From contig JAGHQL010000015.1 of the NCBI GenBank assembly GCA_020080175.1, forward strand, positions 151,887 through 215,886: a DNA stretch of 64,000 nt. Direction: 5' to 3'. The translations under genes and the position numbers were made by a program. Under the pieces are notes generated by a model. It made no database searches and was not told the origin of the DNA. It saw nothing but the letters and a program-made list of their open reading frames with translations. This document shows, in pieces, positions 53,805 to 64,000 of the stretch. Within the stretch, counting starts at the first letter, position 1. Each line of letters opens with the position of its first letter. The DNA is from Glutinoglossum americanum (lineage: Eukaryota > Ascomycota > Geoglossomycetes > Geoglossales > Geoglossaceae).

Positions 53805-55399
53805 TTACAGGTTGATGTCCTCCACTCGGTAGTGGTCTGAGACGATTTTGTAGAGGTAGGATGGTGCGTGGCCGCCGCTGGGGGGTGGTTGGGTTAGTGT
53901 TTGTGGGTTTCGCAAGAAGGGGAGAGGGGACTTACAGGTTCGTGATATAGAGGTTTACTAGCTCTGCTGGAACGTAGTCGTAGACTGGATTCACGACCTG
54001 GACTCTCGAGACGAGATCTCGATCTTCATATCCTACTACTTTACCTGCATCGCCGTGTTCGATTAGCGCTTCGAAGTCGAACGGGTAGACTGGACTGAGT
54101 TTGTAGACGCCGCTCACGACCATGACAGGGGTGCTGTGTTCTCGCGCCGCGTTGGCGATAGTCCGCGCCCCTGCGGAGGCGACGAGACCCCCATTTGCGA
54201 GGACAGCATGGGTTCCTAGAATGACTTTGTTGACGCGGGACATTAGTGCGTAGATAGCAGAATCGGGGATTAGGATCACGGTTGCGCCAGCGGCGGTGAG
54301 GGTTTTTTGGAAGGTCTCGGCAGAGAGCTGGGTCTCATCCTCGGAGGGACGACGGCGGGTAGAGCCTGTGATAGTGGCATGTGTAGCTTCGTGATCGTTA
54401 GGGTAGGACTCCGCGTGTATGACGGTGAAATGGCGCTTCGAGGCCGCGCGGAGGAGGAATTTCTGGACAGTGAGGGAGGAGGAGTGGGTTAGAATGATTT
54501 CGTTTGCGTGGATATGGTCGAGGGCGTAAGAGGCGATCTGGGTGTCGACCTGGTCGAGTTCGTCGATTATCTCCTCAATCCCTCCGATGATGTCGGGTTT
54601 CAGGTCGCGGTGACTGGTACTTGGGATTGGGGAAGCGGTTCCGGAGGCGTGGGGAGAGGGTGTGCCGGGCTGGGAGAGGAGGCTGAACATGGAGGCTATC
54701 ATTGGTGCGGTGCTGCTATTAGTGGGGTAGGAATTGGCTGTAAAAAGAGGTGGGCGAAGGAGGGCGGGATCTGGCAGGGTTTTCGTGCCATTCGGGACCG
54801 GAAAAGAGTCGTCGTCTGTATCGTCTGCACTGAAATGTGCAGGTTGAACGGCAGCACGCCCAAGGGGGCTAAATGTGGGAACGCCAGACGAAAACCCTGA
54901 CCGCGTTGCGGTAAGTAGATGTGGTGCTTCTGATCTGTGTGGAGAGTTCGGGCGGCTTTCCCCTGCGTCGCTCGAAACGCTGGGATCGACATCTCTGTTG
55001 TCCTCCGCTTCTGAGCGTATCAAATGCAAAACACGTCGCACGATATTGCCCACTGCCATCTCTCGAGGTTGGGCTAGGCATAGACGTCGTCCCACGTGGT
55101 GCACACGATCGATAAGGCCTGCGACGTCGGTCCACCGAAACTTGGACACGACTCGGAGGAGGAGGTGAGCAGTTGCGATTGCGCATGGCCGGGAATTTCT
55201 TATTTGCCGTCGTTTAAGAAGCCTATATTTGGAGAGCGGTTATAGATTAGATCCCAAAAATATGAAGGCTCTTTCTGCCAGGTACAAAGGGCACATACGA
55301 TATCAGATGCTCGATTGATGACTCAACGGGGGTTCCCCCTTTCAACGATTTCAAGAAGGATTCAAGACCAGGTGCGGACACAGCTGGCGGAGACACCAT
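53805..55399 (-). CDS. GCD7: Translation initiation factor eIF2B subunit beta
   Basis: Exons 55399-55299, 55222-53936 and 53877-53805 encode 486 aa. eIF2B is the GTP-exchange factor for eIF2; the alpha, beta and delta subunits form its regulatory core and sense phosphorylated eIF2. The start MVSPPAVSAPGLESFLKSLK, then VESSIEHLISLLKRRQIRNS across the first intron and RPCAIATAHLLLRVVSKFRW, is typical of the beta subunit. The C-terminal Rossmann-like domain includes VNKVILGTHAVLANGGLVAS, GARTIANAAREHSTPVMVVS and LYITNLGGHAPSYLYKIVSD over the second intron. A low-complexity Ser/Pro insert occupies about 115-220. Introns are 76 nt (TAG) and 58 nt (CAG). Confidence 0.95.
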
Positions 55400-56058
55400 G
55401 GCTTTGGTGACCTCACAGAAAGAATATAGTCTTCAGAGTGGGGGGGAAATGCGGTTGTCCACCTGGCCCTGTTGGGTTCGTTTCTTTGAGCTGGCAAGCC
55501 GGTAGAGTTGTCACGAGACTTGACGTGTGCCAATCATTCGCTCAGATATTCTGGGTGTAATTCCTCTGAGATGAACGTAATCCTTCGCACCTGGCGATGT
55601 GAAAGCAGGAGGTAAGACTGTGTGTACTTTGTGCCAGAATGTAGATATCTGGATATCGTAAAAGTCCACAAAGTCGGAGTCGTGAACTGTTGTAGTTGTT
55701 GAGTTGAACAGGGGTGGCCGCTTTATGTCGGATGTTTCACCCAACCTCCCCCGACCCCACATCATCATCGCCTCGAATCGTCATCAACATCCTTTAACGA
55801 AAACGGCGAATTTGCGATTGTTAATACAACTTGCTTCAATTCCTTTCATTGGTCCATTTGTCTGGCACCCTTATGTTTTTGAGAAGATTGTCTCCCATAT
55901 CGACCTGGCAATCCTCCACTGGTGTGTCTGCAACTACCGAACAGTTGTCCTAAGACATTCCCAACCAGTCAAATCGATCCTCAACACGACCATAACTATC
56001 CAAAACCCCGGAGGTCACAGGAGGCTATCTTCATGGCTTGGGTAACTGTTGCAGGAAG
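55400..56058. promoter_or_regulatory. Divergent promoter region of GCD7 and NEM1
   Basis: A 659-bp spacer between outward-facing start codons. Open frames on both strands are short and unsupported. The sequence GGTAACTGTTGCAG just before the NEM1 ATG contains GT and AG, but no 5' UTR intron can be proved. Confidence 0.4.
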
Positions 56059-57812
56059 ATGAACTCACTGAATATCCTCTCTTCCCGTGTCATCGGATCC
56101 ACTCCGCCGCACACTCCATCGCAATCGCGAACGCATTCTTATGGCGACCTGGCAAAAGTCGGCTCGCAGTCTGCGCCTCACTCCAGACGAGCTTCTAAGG
56201 AGGAAATCTCCGCTAGCGCTGCGGAGTCGAGCTCGGAGAAGACCGCACAGCCCCACGCACACCTAGCGGAGGAAGACGGGGAGGAAGATATTGATTGTGT
56301 GGATGAGAAGGCTTCGCTGCTGAACGAACGGAATATATCAGGACTCGAGGACGTGAAGCTTGGGGGCTGGCGGTTGATAGCGACAAGGCTAACTGAAACT
56401 TTGATCGCATCTCTGAGATGGGTTCTATCGACGTTGGCAGCTCCAGGGGTATATCTGGTATCTTGTCTTTATGACGACAGCGGCCATTTTGCTCCCCTGT
56501 GGCCAGTAAGGAGCCTGAGTTTTATAGTTCCTCGTCGGGGCGGAAGGGCGTCGACAGCGCAAGCTATGGGGATTTCCGCGACATCAGCCCAGGAAGATAG
56601 CATTATGCAGAGTCGGGTAGCACAGCGCCCCTTCCGGAGGCAGTCATTACTGTCTCCCGTACGACCTGGGACCAGCGGCTCCACATCCTCTGCTATCACA
56701 TCAGACTCTGAGATGGACGAGAGCTATAGTTCTCCATCCGCAGATTCAACTAAATCGGAAGGGCCATCACACCACACTCGTTCAAAATCAGGGCCGTTAG
56801 CAGCAGAGGAAGTTATGCCTGCAAGACGCTCCATCCGTATTAAACTATACAATGAAGGATCAACGAAGCAAAAAAAGCAACAGAAACCACGCTCCCTCTC
56901 TAATTCATCATCCTCATCCAATCGGCTGCCTCCGATCTCCGTAGCCACCATTAAATCACCAACATCTCCAGCGTCATCCCTCAGACGTACAAGATATCCT
57001 CGAAGCCCCGCACCCCCGAGACCACTAATACCTCGCCGGCAGCCCTCATATGTCTATCCTGACCCAACTACCTTTCGGGTAGGGCAGAAGACTTTAATTC
57101 TAGATCTGGACGAGACTCTCATCCATAGCCTCGCAAAAGGCGGCAGAATGGGTACTGGGCACATGGTAGAAGTCAAACTCAACACCCCCGTCGGGGTCGG
57201 TGGTGGAGCAGTGATCGGGCCTCAACACCCAATCCTCTATTATGTTCATAAACGACCGCACTGTGATGATTTTCTAAGAAAGGTATGTCTCTGGCGTTCC
57301 TAGCACCCCCTCCAAAGGGGCCTGGCTCACCCGCCTTTCACACCCAGGTCTGCAAATGGTACAATCTTGTTGTTTTCACGGCCTCCGTTCAGGAATACGC
57401 AGACCCAGTCATCGACTGGTTAGAGCAGGACCGGAAGTTCTTCCGTGGCCGGTATTACCGCCAACACTGCACGTACAGGAACGGAGCGTATATCAAGGAT
57501 ATCAGCTCCATCGAGCCAGATTTGAGTAAGGTTATGATTGTGGATAATAGTCCCATGAGCTATATCTTTCATGAAGGTACGTCCCTTTTTTTTTTTAATA
57601 TAATCCGTTGCATTGGGCGTGCTGTTTGGTACTGATTGGCGCCTCTTTTTCCCTTCTGGTTCTTAGATAATGCGATTCCCATTGAGGGATGGATCAATGA
57701 TCCTACGGACAATGACCTGCTGCATCTCATCCCCCTACTAGAAGCTTTGCAATATGTGACTGACGTTCGGGCGTTGCTCGCTCTTCGCATGGGAGAGTCT
57801 GTTGCTGTCTAG
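56059..57812 (+). CDS. NEM1: Nem1-type catalytic phosphatase of the lipin (Pah1) activator complex
   Basis: Exons 56059-57282, 57348-57576 and 57667-57812 encode 532 aa. With Spo7, Nem1 dephosphorylates the phosphatidate phosphatase Pah1 at the nuclear/ER membrane, steering lipid synthesis toward triacylglycerol. The HAD/FCP1 domain has the catalytic DLDETLIHS (Asp349, Asp351), YYVHKRPHCDDFLRKVCKWY across intron 1, NLVVFTASVQEYADPVIDWL, KDISSIEPDLSKVMIVDNSP, and NAIPIEGWINDPTDNDLLHL. A hydrophobic segment near 115-140 (LTETLIASLRWVLSTLAAPG) is the likely membrane anchor. The first 330 residues are otherwise Ser-rich. Introns are 65 and 90 nt. Confidence 0.94.
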
Positions 57813-60800
57813 CTCCTCCTTTTGCCCTCTAGATGTCCTGGCCGTAACTTCTTTTTCTTTTTAGCGATACTAGATATCTGTAGTTTTAACATGCGTCTCT
57901 TTGTCTGTGTTGTGTTTTTGCTGCTCCCTCGATCATTCAGGTTGCATGGCGTAGATATGCCACCGCGCGCTCTCGATGTTTTTATCGTTTTTCCAGTCAT
58001 TTTTTCTGACCCAGCTTTTTCTCTCGTTCTCTTTCCTTCCAATCAACATTGTTACCCTTCTCTCGCTTTCCTCTCATTACATCCCTTGAAATGAAAGCCC
58101 TCCGTCTATATACCTAGAGGTTTTTCCCTAACATCCTTTCGGCCTTACTTTTATTTTAATCTAGTTTTCTCGTCTCACAAATCCATCCGTTATAGCATAT
58201 TTCCATGGGTAAAGCGTCTTGTTTTTTAATGTGGACATTTCCCTTTTTGTTTCGAGTCGATGGGGATGGCAGATTTGTTGGGAGTGTGGATATGCTAGCA
58301 GAGGTAAAATACATTAAATGAGATTAGGTGATTCTCTGGACAGTGATGGGAGAGACCTGTGGAAGCCAGAGGGTTTTGCGGCGGTTGAGGCCCCATGTTC
58401 CCGGCTGAAGGAGAATATGAGAACGGAAATTTTGAGAACGGAGGACCCGTATATAAATAACTAACAACCCCTATCTCCGCACAGCAGCGAGAACCCAATT
58501 TTCCCCAGCGAAGGATAAGACCGGCCCCTCGGGAGATCCATATAGATATAACACGGCCTACTCCCCACTCCCTCTTTTCCTCCAAAAAAAAAAAAATTAA
58601 AAAAAAATTAAAAAAAAACCCAATCCTACCTATCTGTTCAGATCCCGTGTGGTCTGTTTATTTAGCTTTATACTGTAGTGGTCCTTACGGAATACGGTTA
58701 AGCGGTCTGTTTTGCTGCTAGTGCTAGAATGAGATTAGGATTGCGAGTGTTATGAGAGTGGTGGGGTGTTGGGGTTGGGGGAGGGTATACTATCCTAGCC
58801 CTAGGATGACCTGCTAGGAGAGGTGGTATGTGTTTTCGGTTGTGTGGTATTGTTATTCGAGATTTGGAGATTTTTTCAATTAGGTTGACTTTATATAAAC
58901 CAAGGATAAATTTTTTTTTCTTTTGCCTTATGTGTGTATATAGATCTTTTCTCTTCTCAGCGTTTTGTTTTGTTTTATTTGTTTTTCGGATGTCTGTGTA
59001 TAATGGGGATTATGTGAGGTGAGGGATGGTGGGAGCGCTGCGGTTATGATGGAGTTGGGGCTGAGGGTTAGGCAGGAGGGCTTTCTTTGGATGGTGATAG
59101 AGTGAGTATGCGAGGTATGCGAGCCGAGAATGGGGGTTTTTTGAGGAAGTGCAGAGATCTTTGGCTGATGCTTCCTTGTCTTTTGTCTGGTATTTTTATT
59201 GCGGAGGGGTTTGTATATTCAGGTTGTATATTTTTTTCTTAAAAGGGATCTTAGGGGGGTTATGTTCATTCGTTTTTAGTTTTGGATTCATGTACAGACC
59301 GAGGTACTGTGAGAACTATAAAGGCTTCTCGTTCTAGACCACCATATCATCTGTACAGGTATAGGGCACAAATAGCAGGAGTTTTATTATTAGTTTGTTT
59401 TATCTCCGGTAATTTCTGGCTCATAGGTGGGGCGAGGCGGGATGGGAGTTTATATTTGAGCGATTGGCCGGAGGAAGCTGGTTGGTGACTTGGTCGGTTT
59501 TGCGGCATAAAGTAGGAGAGGTGGAGGGGTTTGGAGTGGGTCTTCTGTAGGAAGATGTTTTCCCCTCTTTCCCGCTTTTGTTTTATAAAGGACAATACAA
59601 AGGTATAGGGGTCGCGGAGCTAGCAGTCAAATTTGAGCTAAATACAATTTTTATCAATGAGTATGACTACCACGAGCAGCTATAACAGCCTGAATCCATT
59701 TGAGCATCTCAATATGATGTACATAGTCATCTGGCTGTAAATCTTCTTACTTTTCTTTACCATCATCTCCATTTCAGCAGGTGTTGTTATGTGACGCTCT
59801 TAATTTTGAAGACTTCGTGCCTACGACTGTACGTGGTAGGGGTGGATATATCTCGGTGGGACTCTGGTAAGCTAAGGGGATATTGCGCTTCGAGCCATCT
59901 TTTGGCATTTTGGTTTTATTTTTTGCAGTTACCATATACATGTAGTGGGTACTGACAGGGCTGAGGGGCTTTTGAGTATGCAGGCAATTTATAGGAGAAT
60001 ATATTGCGCCGCGGGATATCGAGACAGGGGGATTCCGATGTGGAGATTTTCTCTTTCTCCTTTACCCTACACCGCCTCGTAGGTGCGCAACGAAAACCCA
60101 AAGCGGTTGAATGGCCATCATCCACAATCCCATTTTTGAAGTACCACCCATGTTTATCTAGGAAACCCGCAACTCGTCGCGAGGCCCTGGAGGAGTCGTT
60201 CGGACGGAATGGGAAAACACACCCAGTCAGTCACATCAGACATATACAAGGGCGCATGTCTAAGCCGTCCCTGAGCCGGCAAACGAGTGGGCTTGGGGAC
60301 ACATACTGCGTAGTATTCTATGTGAGTATACGTGGGTAGTATGGGGTGCGTGATAAGCGATGAACGGCGATTGAGATGCTGGGTCTTTTTTTGCTTTTGT
60401 TCGGTGTCTCATCCGGCGTCGGAAAATAGACAGGCAATAACAGACGAGGGGATCCCCGTTGAGTCGGTGGGATTGGACACTGGATACCAGCAGAGTACAC
60501 AGCCCCTCGGCCTGTTTAGAACCGTTAGTATGTGGAAAGAGAGTTCACGAAGGATAGGATAGGAGAGTTTCTTAGGAGATTTTTGATATTCTGTTTAGTT
60601 TAACGGCCAGGAATTTTTTATTGGTTCGCGAGGAGTTTAAATTTCTTGGCTTTTCAACCCAACCGCTTTATCACTTCAATACTACGAAGCGGTTTTATCT
60701 CTTTCACCCTTCACGTTTGGACGTTTGGACCTCTGTCGCTTTGTTCTTCGGGCTAATTTTTAATCCTTGTGTTTGCTATATCCTGGGCTCTGTCTCCTCT

Positions 60801-62550
60801 GCAGCTGTGTTGCCCAATTCTCGTGCTGGGGCTTTGTGTCACCAATATTTCTACCGCTTCAAATCCCTGTTCCTGGAAAACGCACGGAAAAGGAGCCATG
60901 CGCATCCCATCGTCCAAATACCCTCCACGGAGTTTTATACTTACCTACGCGTATGGTATTCTATGTAAGCACTATTTTTTCTACCCATGTCCCTCCGTGT
61001 ATCTTGGGTAGATTTCTCACCGATTTGTCGCAGGTCCGGATGCCAAGTCTTTAGGGTGGGTTGATTGAGGCGACCTGGAGCGCCGGGGAAATCGGGAAGA
61101 TCTTTGACATGGGAATCCCGCCCGTAGCGTCCTCTGTTCTTTTGGCCCAGACCGCCTGTGGCGCTCTTTTGGAGATTGAGTTTTGTGCTAATGCAGGTAC
61201 GAAAGTCACTATTCCGTGCAGGGTTAATAATAGGACCAGTGGCCAGCACTTCGGCATTCTGTTACGAGCTTTCGTATGTGTGATCAAGCACCCCATCATG
61301 GCTGTCATTGTCACTCTGGGTAATCTGTTGGTTGACTCTTGTGGATTTGACGCGCATTCTTTCTTTGGGTTCTACTTATTTCGATCTCGTAAATGTCCGT
61401 GGGTGAATGAGCGGGGCGGTCTTTCTTGTCTTCTGTTTGGCGGTGAAGCCAGGCGACGAGTGGAGTAACAAACTGAGGACTACTATACCCCGTGCTGCAT
61501 AGAATGTTCCACGCCGCCTCGTTTAGGAAGCTGTGGGACGTAAAATCCCCCGAGCTATTCTCTTAGCTCAGCTCTGAAGTCTTTTCCGTAAGAATTTCTT
61601 ATTTTCGTTGCCGCTTTCGCTACCTACTCCGTATAGCAAAAGGCGATCAACGCCATAGAGCATGGAAACCTCTTCTAGTCCCGGGATGTCTCGCATTCGC
61701 TCTATGGGAATGACATGGGGGCTTCGGATCCATGTCTTTCGTCGAGTTTGGGCCTCCATCCTTCATCAGGCCTCATACCGACTGCCGGTACGACGTAGCT
61801 GGCTGAGCCTCTCCCGACGGCAAACGCCCGCCGCCAAGGCGCCAGCTGTTTGTCCCAGGAACGCTGCCGGATTGAGGTGCTTGTTGAAGGCACCTATGCC
61901 TTATATTACATGCTATACAGCAAGGATAGCGCCATGAGCGACGCGGAACGTACCGTCGACGATGGGTATTCCGCTGGACTCCATATTGCAAGATTTCAGA
62001 GGGCGTCCGGGCATGCGGCAGGGTCGTGCGGTCGTTTTTGATTTGTTCTTGTTACGGCCGTGTCCTAAGCACTGACTATCGGATGTCCTTTTTCATGTCG
62101 AACCCAGGGACCCTAGGGGCATGGGGCAGGAAAATATACTCGTCTAGCTAGTTTTTGGTGTATACTGTGCGTATGATTTACTTTTTCGCACGCATTCCTG
62201 TCTAATTCCGACGATTGGGTTAGAATCTAACCACCTTTTTGCCTGGCTTATTTTTGGTCTTCTGCTCTTGGGCCGCCCTAGGGTGGTGCTGGCAATGGGA
62301 TAGGTACGTCTGGCAAGGCGTCTTGTGGCGTCATGATATTTGATAGGCTCCGCTTTTCCTTTATATACCTACCGGAAAGTCGGTCTTCTCCCTCACCATC
62401 TCTCATCCTCCTTCTTTTGCTCACAAGTCACTCACTTACCCTTTTCCTTTTGGCTTTCACTTTGCTGAAGGCTTGACGCTCGTTTTTGTTATACACTACT
62501 GCCACTGTCTTTTAATTTGCGAAATTTTACAAGCCCCTCACCCCGCCGTC
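57813..62550. other. 4.7-kb gene-poor region
   Basis: This is the largest gap in the window. Read in all frames, it offers only short open frames with no domain or signal. It holds A-rich blocks (58584-58618), the mariner-like end (59593-59746), many T-rich stretches and a C/T-rich stretch (about 62380-62460) just before the WSC gene. It may be promoter, non-coding RNA or decayed transposon DNA. Confidence 0.45.
59593..59746 (-). mobile_element. Relic end of a Tc1/mariner-like element
   Basis: Reading leftward, 59746-59654 codes EDLQPDDYVHHIEMLKWIQ then AVIAARGSHTH and stops; an in-frame stop lies just upstream. The ending V-x-A-V-I-x-A-R/K-G-G/S-H-T is the usual C-terminus of fungal Tc1/mariner transposases. 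Beyond the stop, a probable terminal repeat starts after a TA dinucleotide near 59593 (CAAAGGTATAGGGGTCGCGG) and runs to about 59645. No partner repeat or upstream transposase was recognised, so this is a degraded fragment. Confidence 0.5.
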
Positions 62551-64000
62551 ATGAAGACAGGCATTGGTTCTTCCGCCTTCATGGCGCTTGCACTCGTTTC
62601 GTCCGCAGCCGCAAGCCCTAGCTTGTTGGAAAGGACGCTTGGACGCCGGAATGATGCCCCTCCACTTCCCCCGTGTGCCAACTACACACCCTTTCAGTAT
62701 GTTGGGTGTTTCGTTGACCCGAGTGGAACCACTAAGAATTTAGAATATAACCCTGGTCTTGATTTTGATACTATGACTATTGAGATGTGTACTGCCTCTT
62801 GCAAGGTAAGCCAAGCTAAATACCTGTTATTCTCGGGCCAATCGCTGAGCACAAACAATGGTTTTACCAGGCCAATGGATATAGGTATGCTGGTTTGGAA
62901 TACTATGGGAAATGCTTCTGTGGTTCGAACCTCGGTACGCCTGCCCCAGAGAGCGATTGTCGTGATGGCTGCAATGGCAACAAGTCCCAGATCTGTGGTG
63001 CGACCGGCCGCCTTTCCATCTATGCGGATCCCACCTATCCGTACGTCGATCTCTCAACGATAGTCTCTCAATACCAGCCCAAAGGATGTTACTACGAAGG
63101 GACAGGTTACCGCGCGGTACCGTACCGCCAGAGCCAGCTCAGCTCGAAGAATCTGACCACCGAGGTGTGTCTCTCCGCTTGCGGATATAAGGGTTATCCG
63201 TTGGCCGCTACCGAGTTTGGTGGAGAATGCTACTGTGGGGTTGTACTTCAGGGGGGTTCTGCCAAGGCTCCGGAGACGGATTGTAAGAAGCCCTGCACGG
63301 GGAATCCGAGTGAGATCTGCGGAGGATCCAGTAGGCTCAACCTCTACGAGGCGGTGATCCTAGAGTCGACTGAGCCCTGTTCGAATTCTTCGTCATATAC
63401 TACCACGTCCACTCCGTACTATAGCACTACATCTACCCCAATTTACAGCACATCGACTACTTATACCACGTCAACCTCTACATCTACCCCAATTTACAAC
63501 ACATCCACTACTTATACCACGTCAGCCTCTACATCGTCCCTGACAACCATGGAATCTGCCCCGTACACGACGCCAAGTACTACTTCTTCGGAGTTGACCC
63601 CTTCTACGGAAACAACTACAGAATCTGCTCCGTACACAACACCAAGCACGACAGAGTCGATTACCACTACGGAAACCACCACCGAATCCTATCCTTACAC
63701 GACCCCCAGCACCACGGAGTTGACAACTACAGAAACGACCACCGAGTCTGCTCCGTATACCACACCTAGCACTACGGAGTCGACGACTAGTATAGAAACC
63801 ACTACTGAGTCTTACCCTTACACAACGACAAGCACCACGGAGTTGACAACTACAGAAACCACCACCGAGTCTGCTCCATACACTACGCCAAGCACTACGG
63901 AGTCGACGACTAGTACGGAAACCACTACTGAGTCTTATCCTTACACAACGACAAGCACCACGGAGTTGACAACTACAGAAACCACCACCGAGTCTGCTCC
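62551..64000 (+). CDS. WSC-domain secreted/cell-surface protein, cut by window edge
   Basis: Exons 62551-62805 and 62871-64000 and beyond; at least 461 codons are visible and no stop is reached. A signal peptide (MKTGIGSSAFMALALVSSAA) precedes two WSC domains. The first has YVGCFVDPSG, TIEMCTASCKANGYRYAGLE across the 65-nt intron, YYGKCFCGSNLG and NKSQICGATGRLSIY. The second has KGCYYEGTGYRA, TEVCLSACGYKGYPLAATEF, GGECYCG and NPSEICGGSSRLNLY. WSC domains bind polysaccharide in wall-stress sensors and secreted enzymes. From about residue 300 the chain is a Thr/Ser-rich tandem repeat, probably heavily O-mannosylated. Whether a membrane anchor follows is not visible. Confidence 0.92.
63400..64000 (+). 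repeat. Thr/Ser-rich tandem repeat inside the WSC gene
   Basis: In frame, 60- and 63-bp units alternate: ESAPYTTPSTTESTTSIETTT and ESYPYTTTSTTELTTTETTT types, giving an approximate 120-bp higher-order repeat. Earlier copies (from about 63400) are shorter, with TSTPIYSTSTTYTT blocks. The array runs off the window edge, so its length is unknown. Confidence 0.85.

Noticed and set aside
61061-62041. Open frames of 60-135 codons on both strands before the WSC gene
   Set aside because: No motifs, signal peptide or credible intron chain; composition is not gene-like.
1-64000. tRNA, rRNA, CRISPR arrays, telomeric repeats
   Set aside because: I looked for B-box-like GGTTCGANTCC on both strands, spaced direct repeats and TTAGGG arrays. 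The few GTTCGA hits lie inside coding exons, and none of the other signals appeared.

Overview
This window is nuclear DNA of a filamentous ascomycete (Pezizomycotina). The case rests on dense protein genes on both strands, split by short spliceosomal introns (49-251 nt) with GTNNGT-type donors and CTAAC/CTGAC-type branch points. The proteins include fungal-type Nem1, Lst8, Gcd7, Ups/MSF1, PNGase A and WSC families. Two nuclear complex I subunits rule out Saccharomyces- and Schizosaccharomyces-like yeasts. The class is not certain; an early-diverging group such as Pezizomycetes is a guess. No rRNA, tRNA, CRISPR or prokaryote-like operon was seen.

Layout. 1-2.7 kb: simple-sequence and homopolymer-rich DNA without a credible gene. 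2.7-5.1 kb: a His-rich small basic protein and complex I PSST (NDUFS7). 5.9-9.4 kb: a protein with seven 11-residue repeats, divergent from a short-chain dehydrogenase. 9.9-13.9 kb: an Ups/PRELI lipid-transfer protein, a PrxQ-type peroxiredoxin and complex I 21.3 kDa subunit. 14.7-17.6 kb: a long RING/coiled-coil/Ser-rich protein. 18.6-21 kb: a GFA-fold protein and ethanolamine-phosphate cytidylyltransferase. 21.7-26.9 kb: two unassigned fungal proteins, Grx5 and a PPC decarboxylase/Hal3 protein. 28-29.4 kb: a GC-rich branched-chain aminotransferase. 29.4-31.7 kb: a repeat-rich gap with a strong hairpin. 31.7-38.4 kb: two MFS transporters and an orphan membrane protein. 38.8-43.7 kb: a membrane-anchored PNGase A-like protein, a tiny protein and a FAM210/Nat2-like protein. 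44-53 kb: three disordered orphans around Lst8. 53.8-57.8 kb: eIF2B-beta and Nem1, divergent. 57.8-62.5 kb: a 4.7 kb gap with the end of a Tc1/mariner-like element. 62.5 kb to the end: a WSC-domain wall-sensor-like protein cut by the window edge.

The genes are mostly housekeeping and do not form one pathway. Five products look mitochondrial (NDUFS7, 21.3 kDa subunit, Ups, Grx5, Nat2/FAM210). Several touch phospholipid metabolism (Ups, Ect1, Nem1, an inositol-type transporter), which may be chance. I found no clear new system. The best leads are the 11-mer repeat protein, the 37-bp-arm hairpin at 30.8 kb, the RING protein, and a high share of AAG 3' splice sites (6 of 35 hand-modelled introns). 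All exon structures are hand-built from reading frame, splice signals and remembered family conservation; none was tested with transcripts or a database search.
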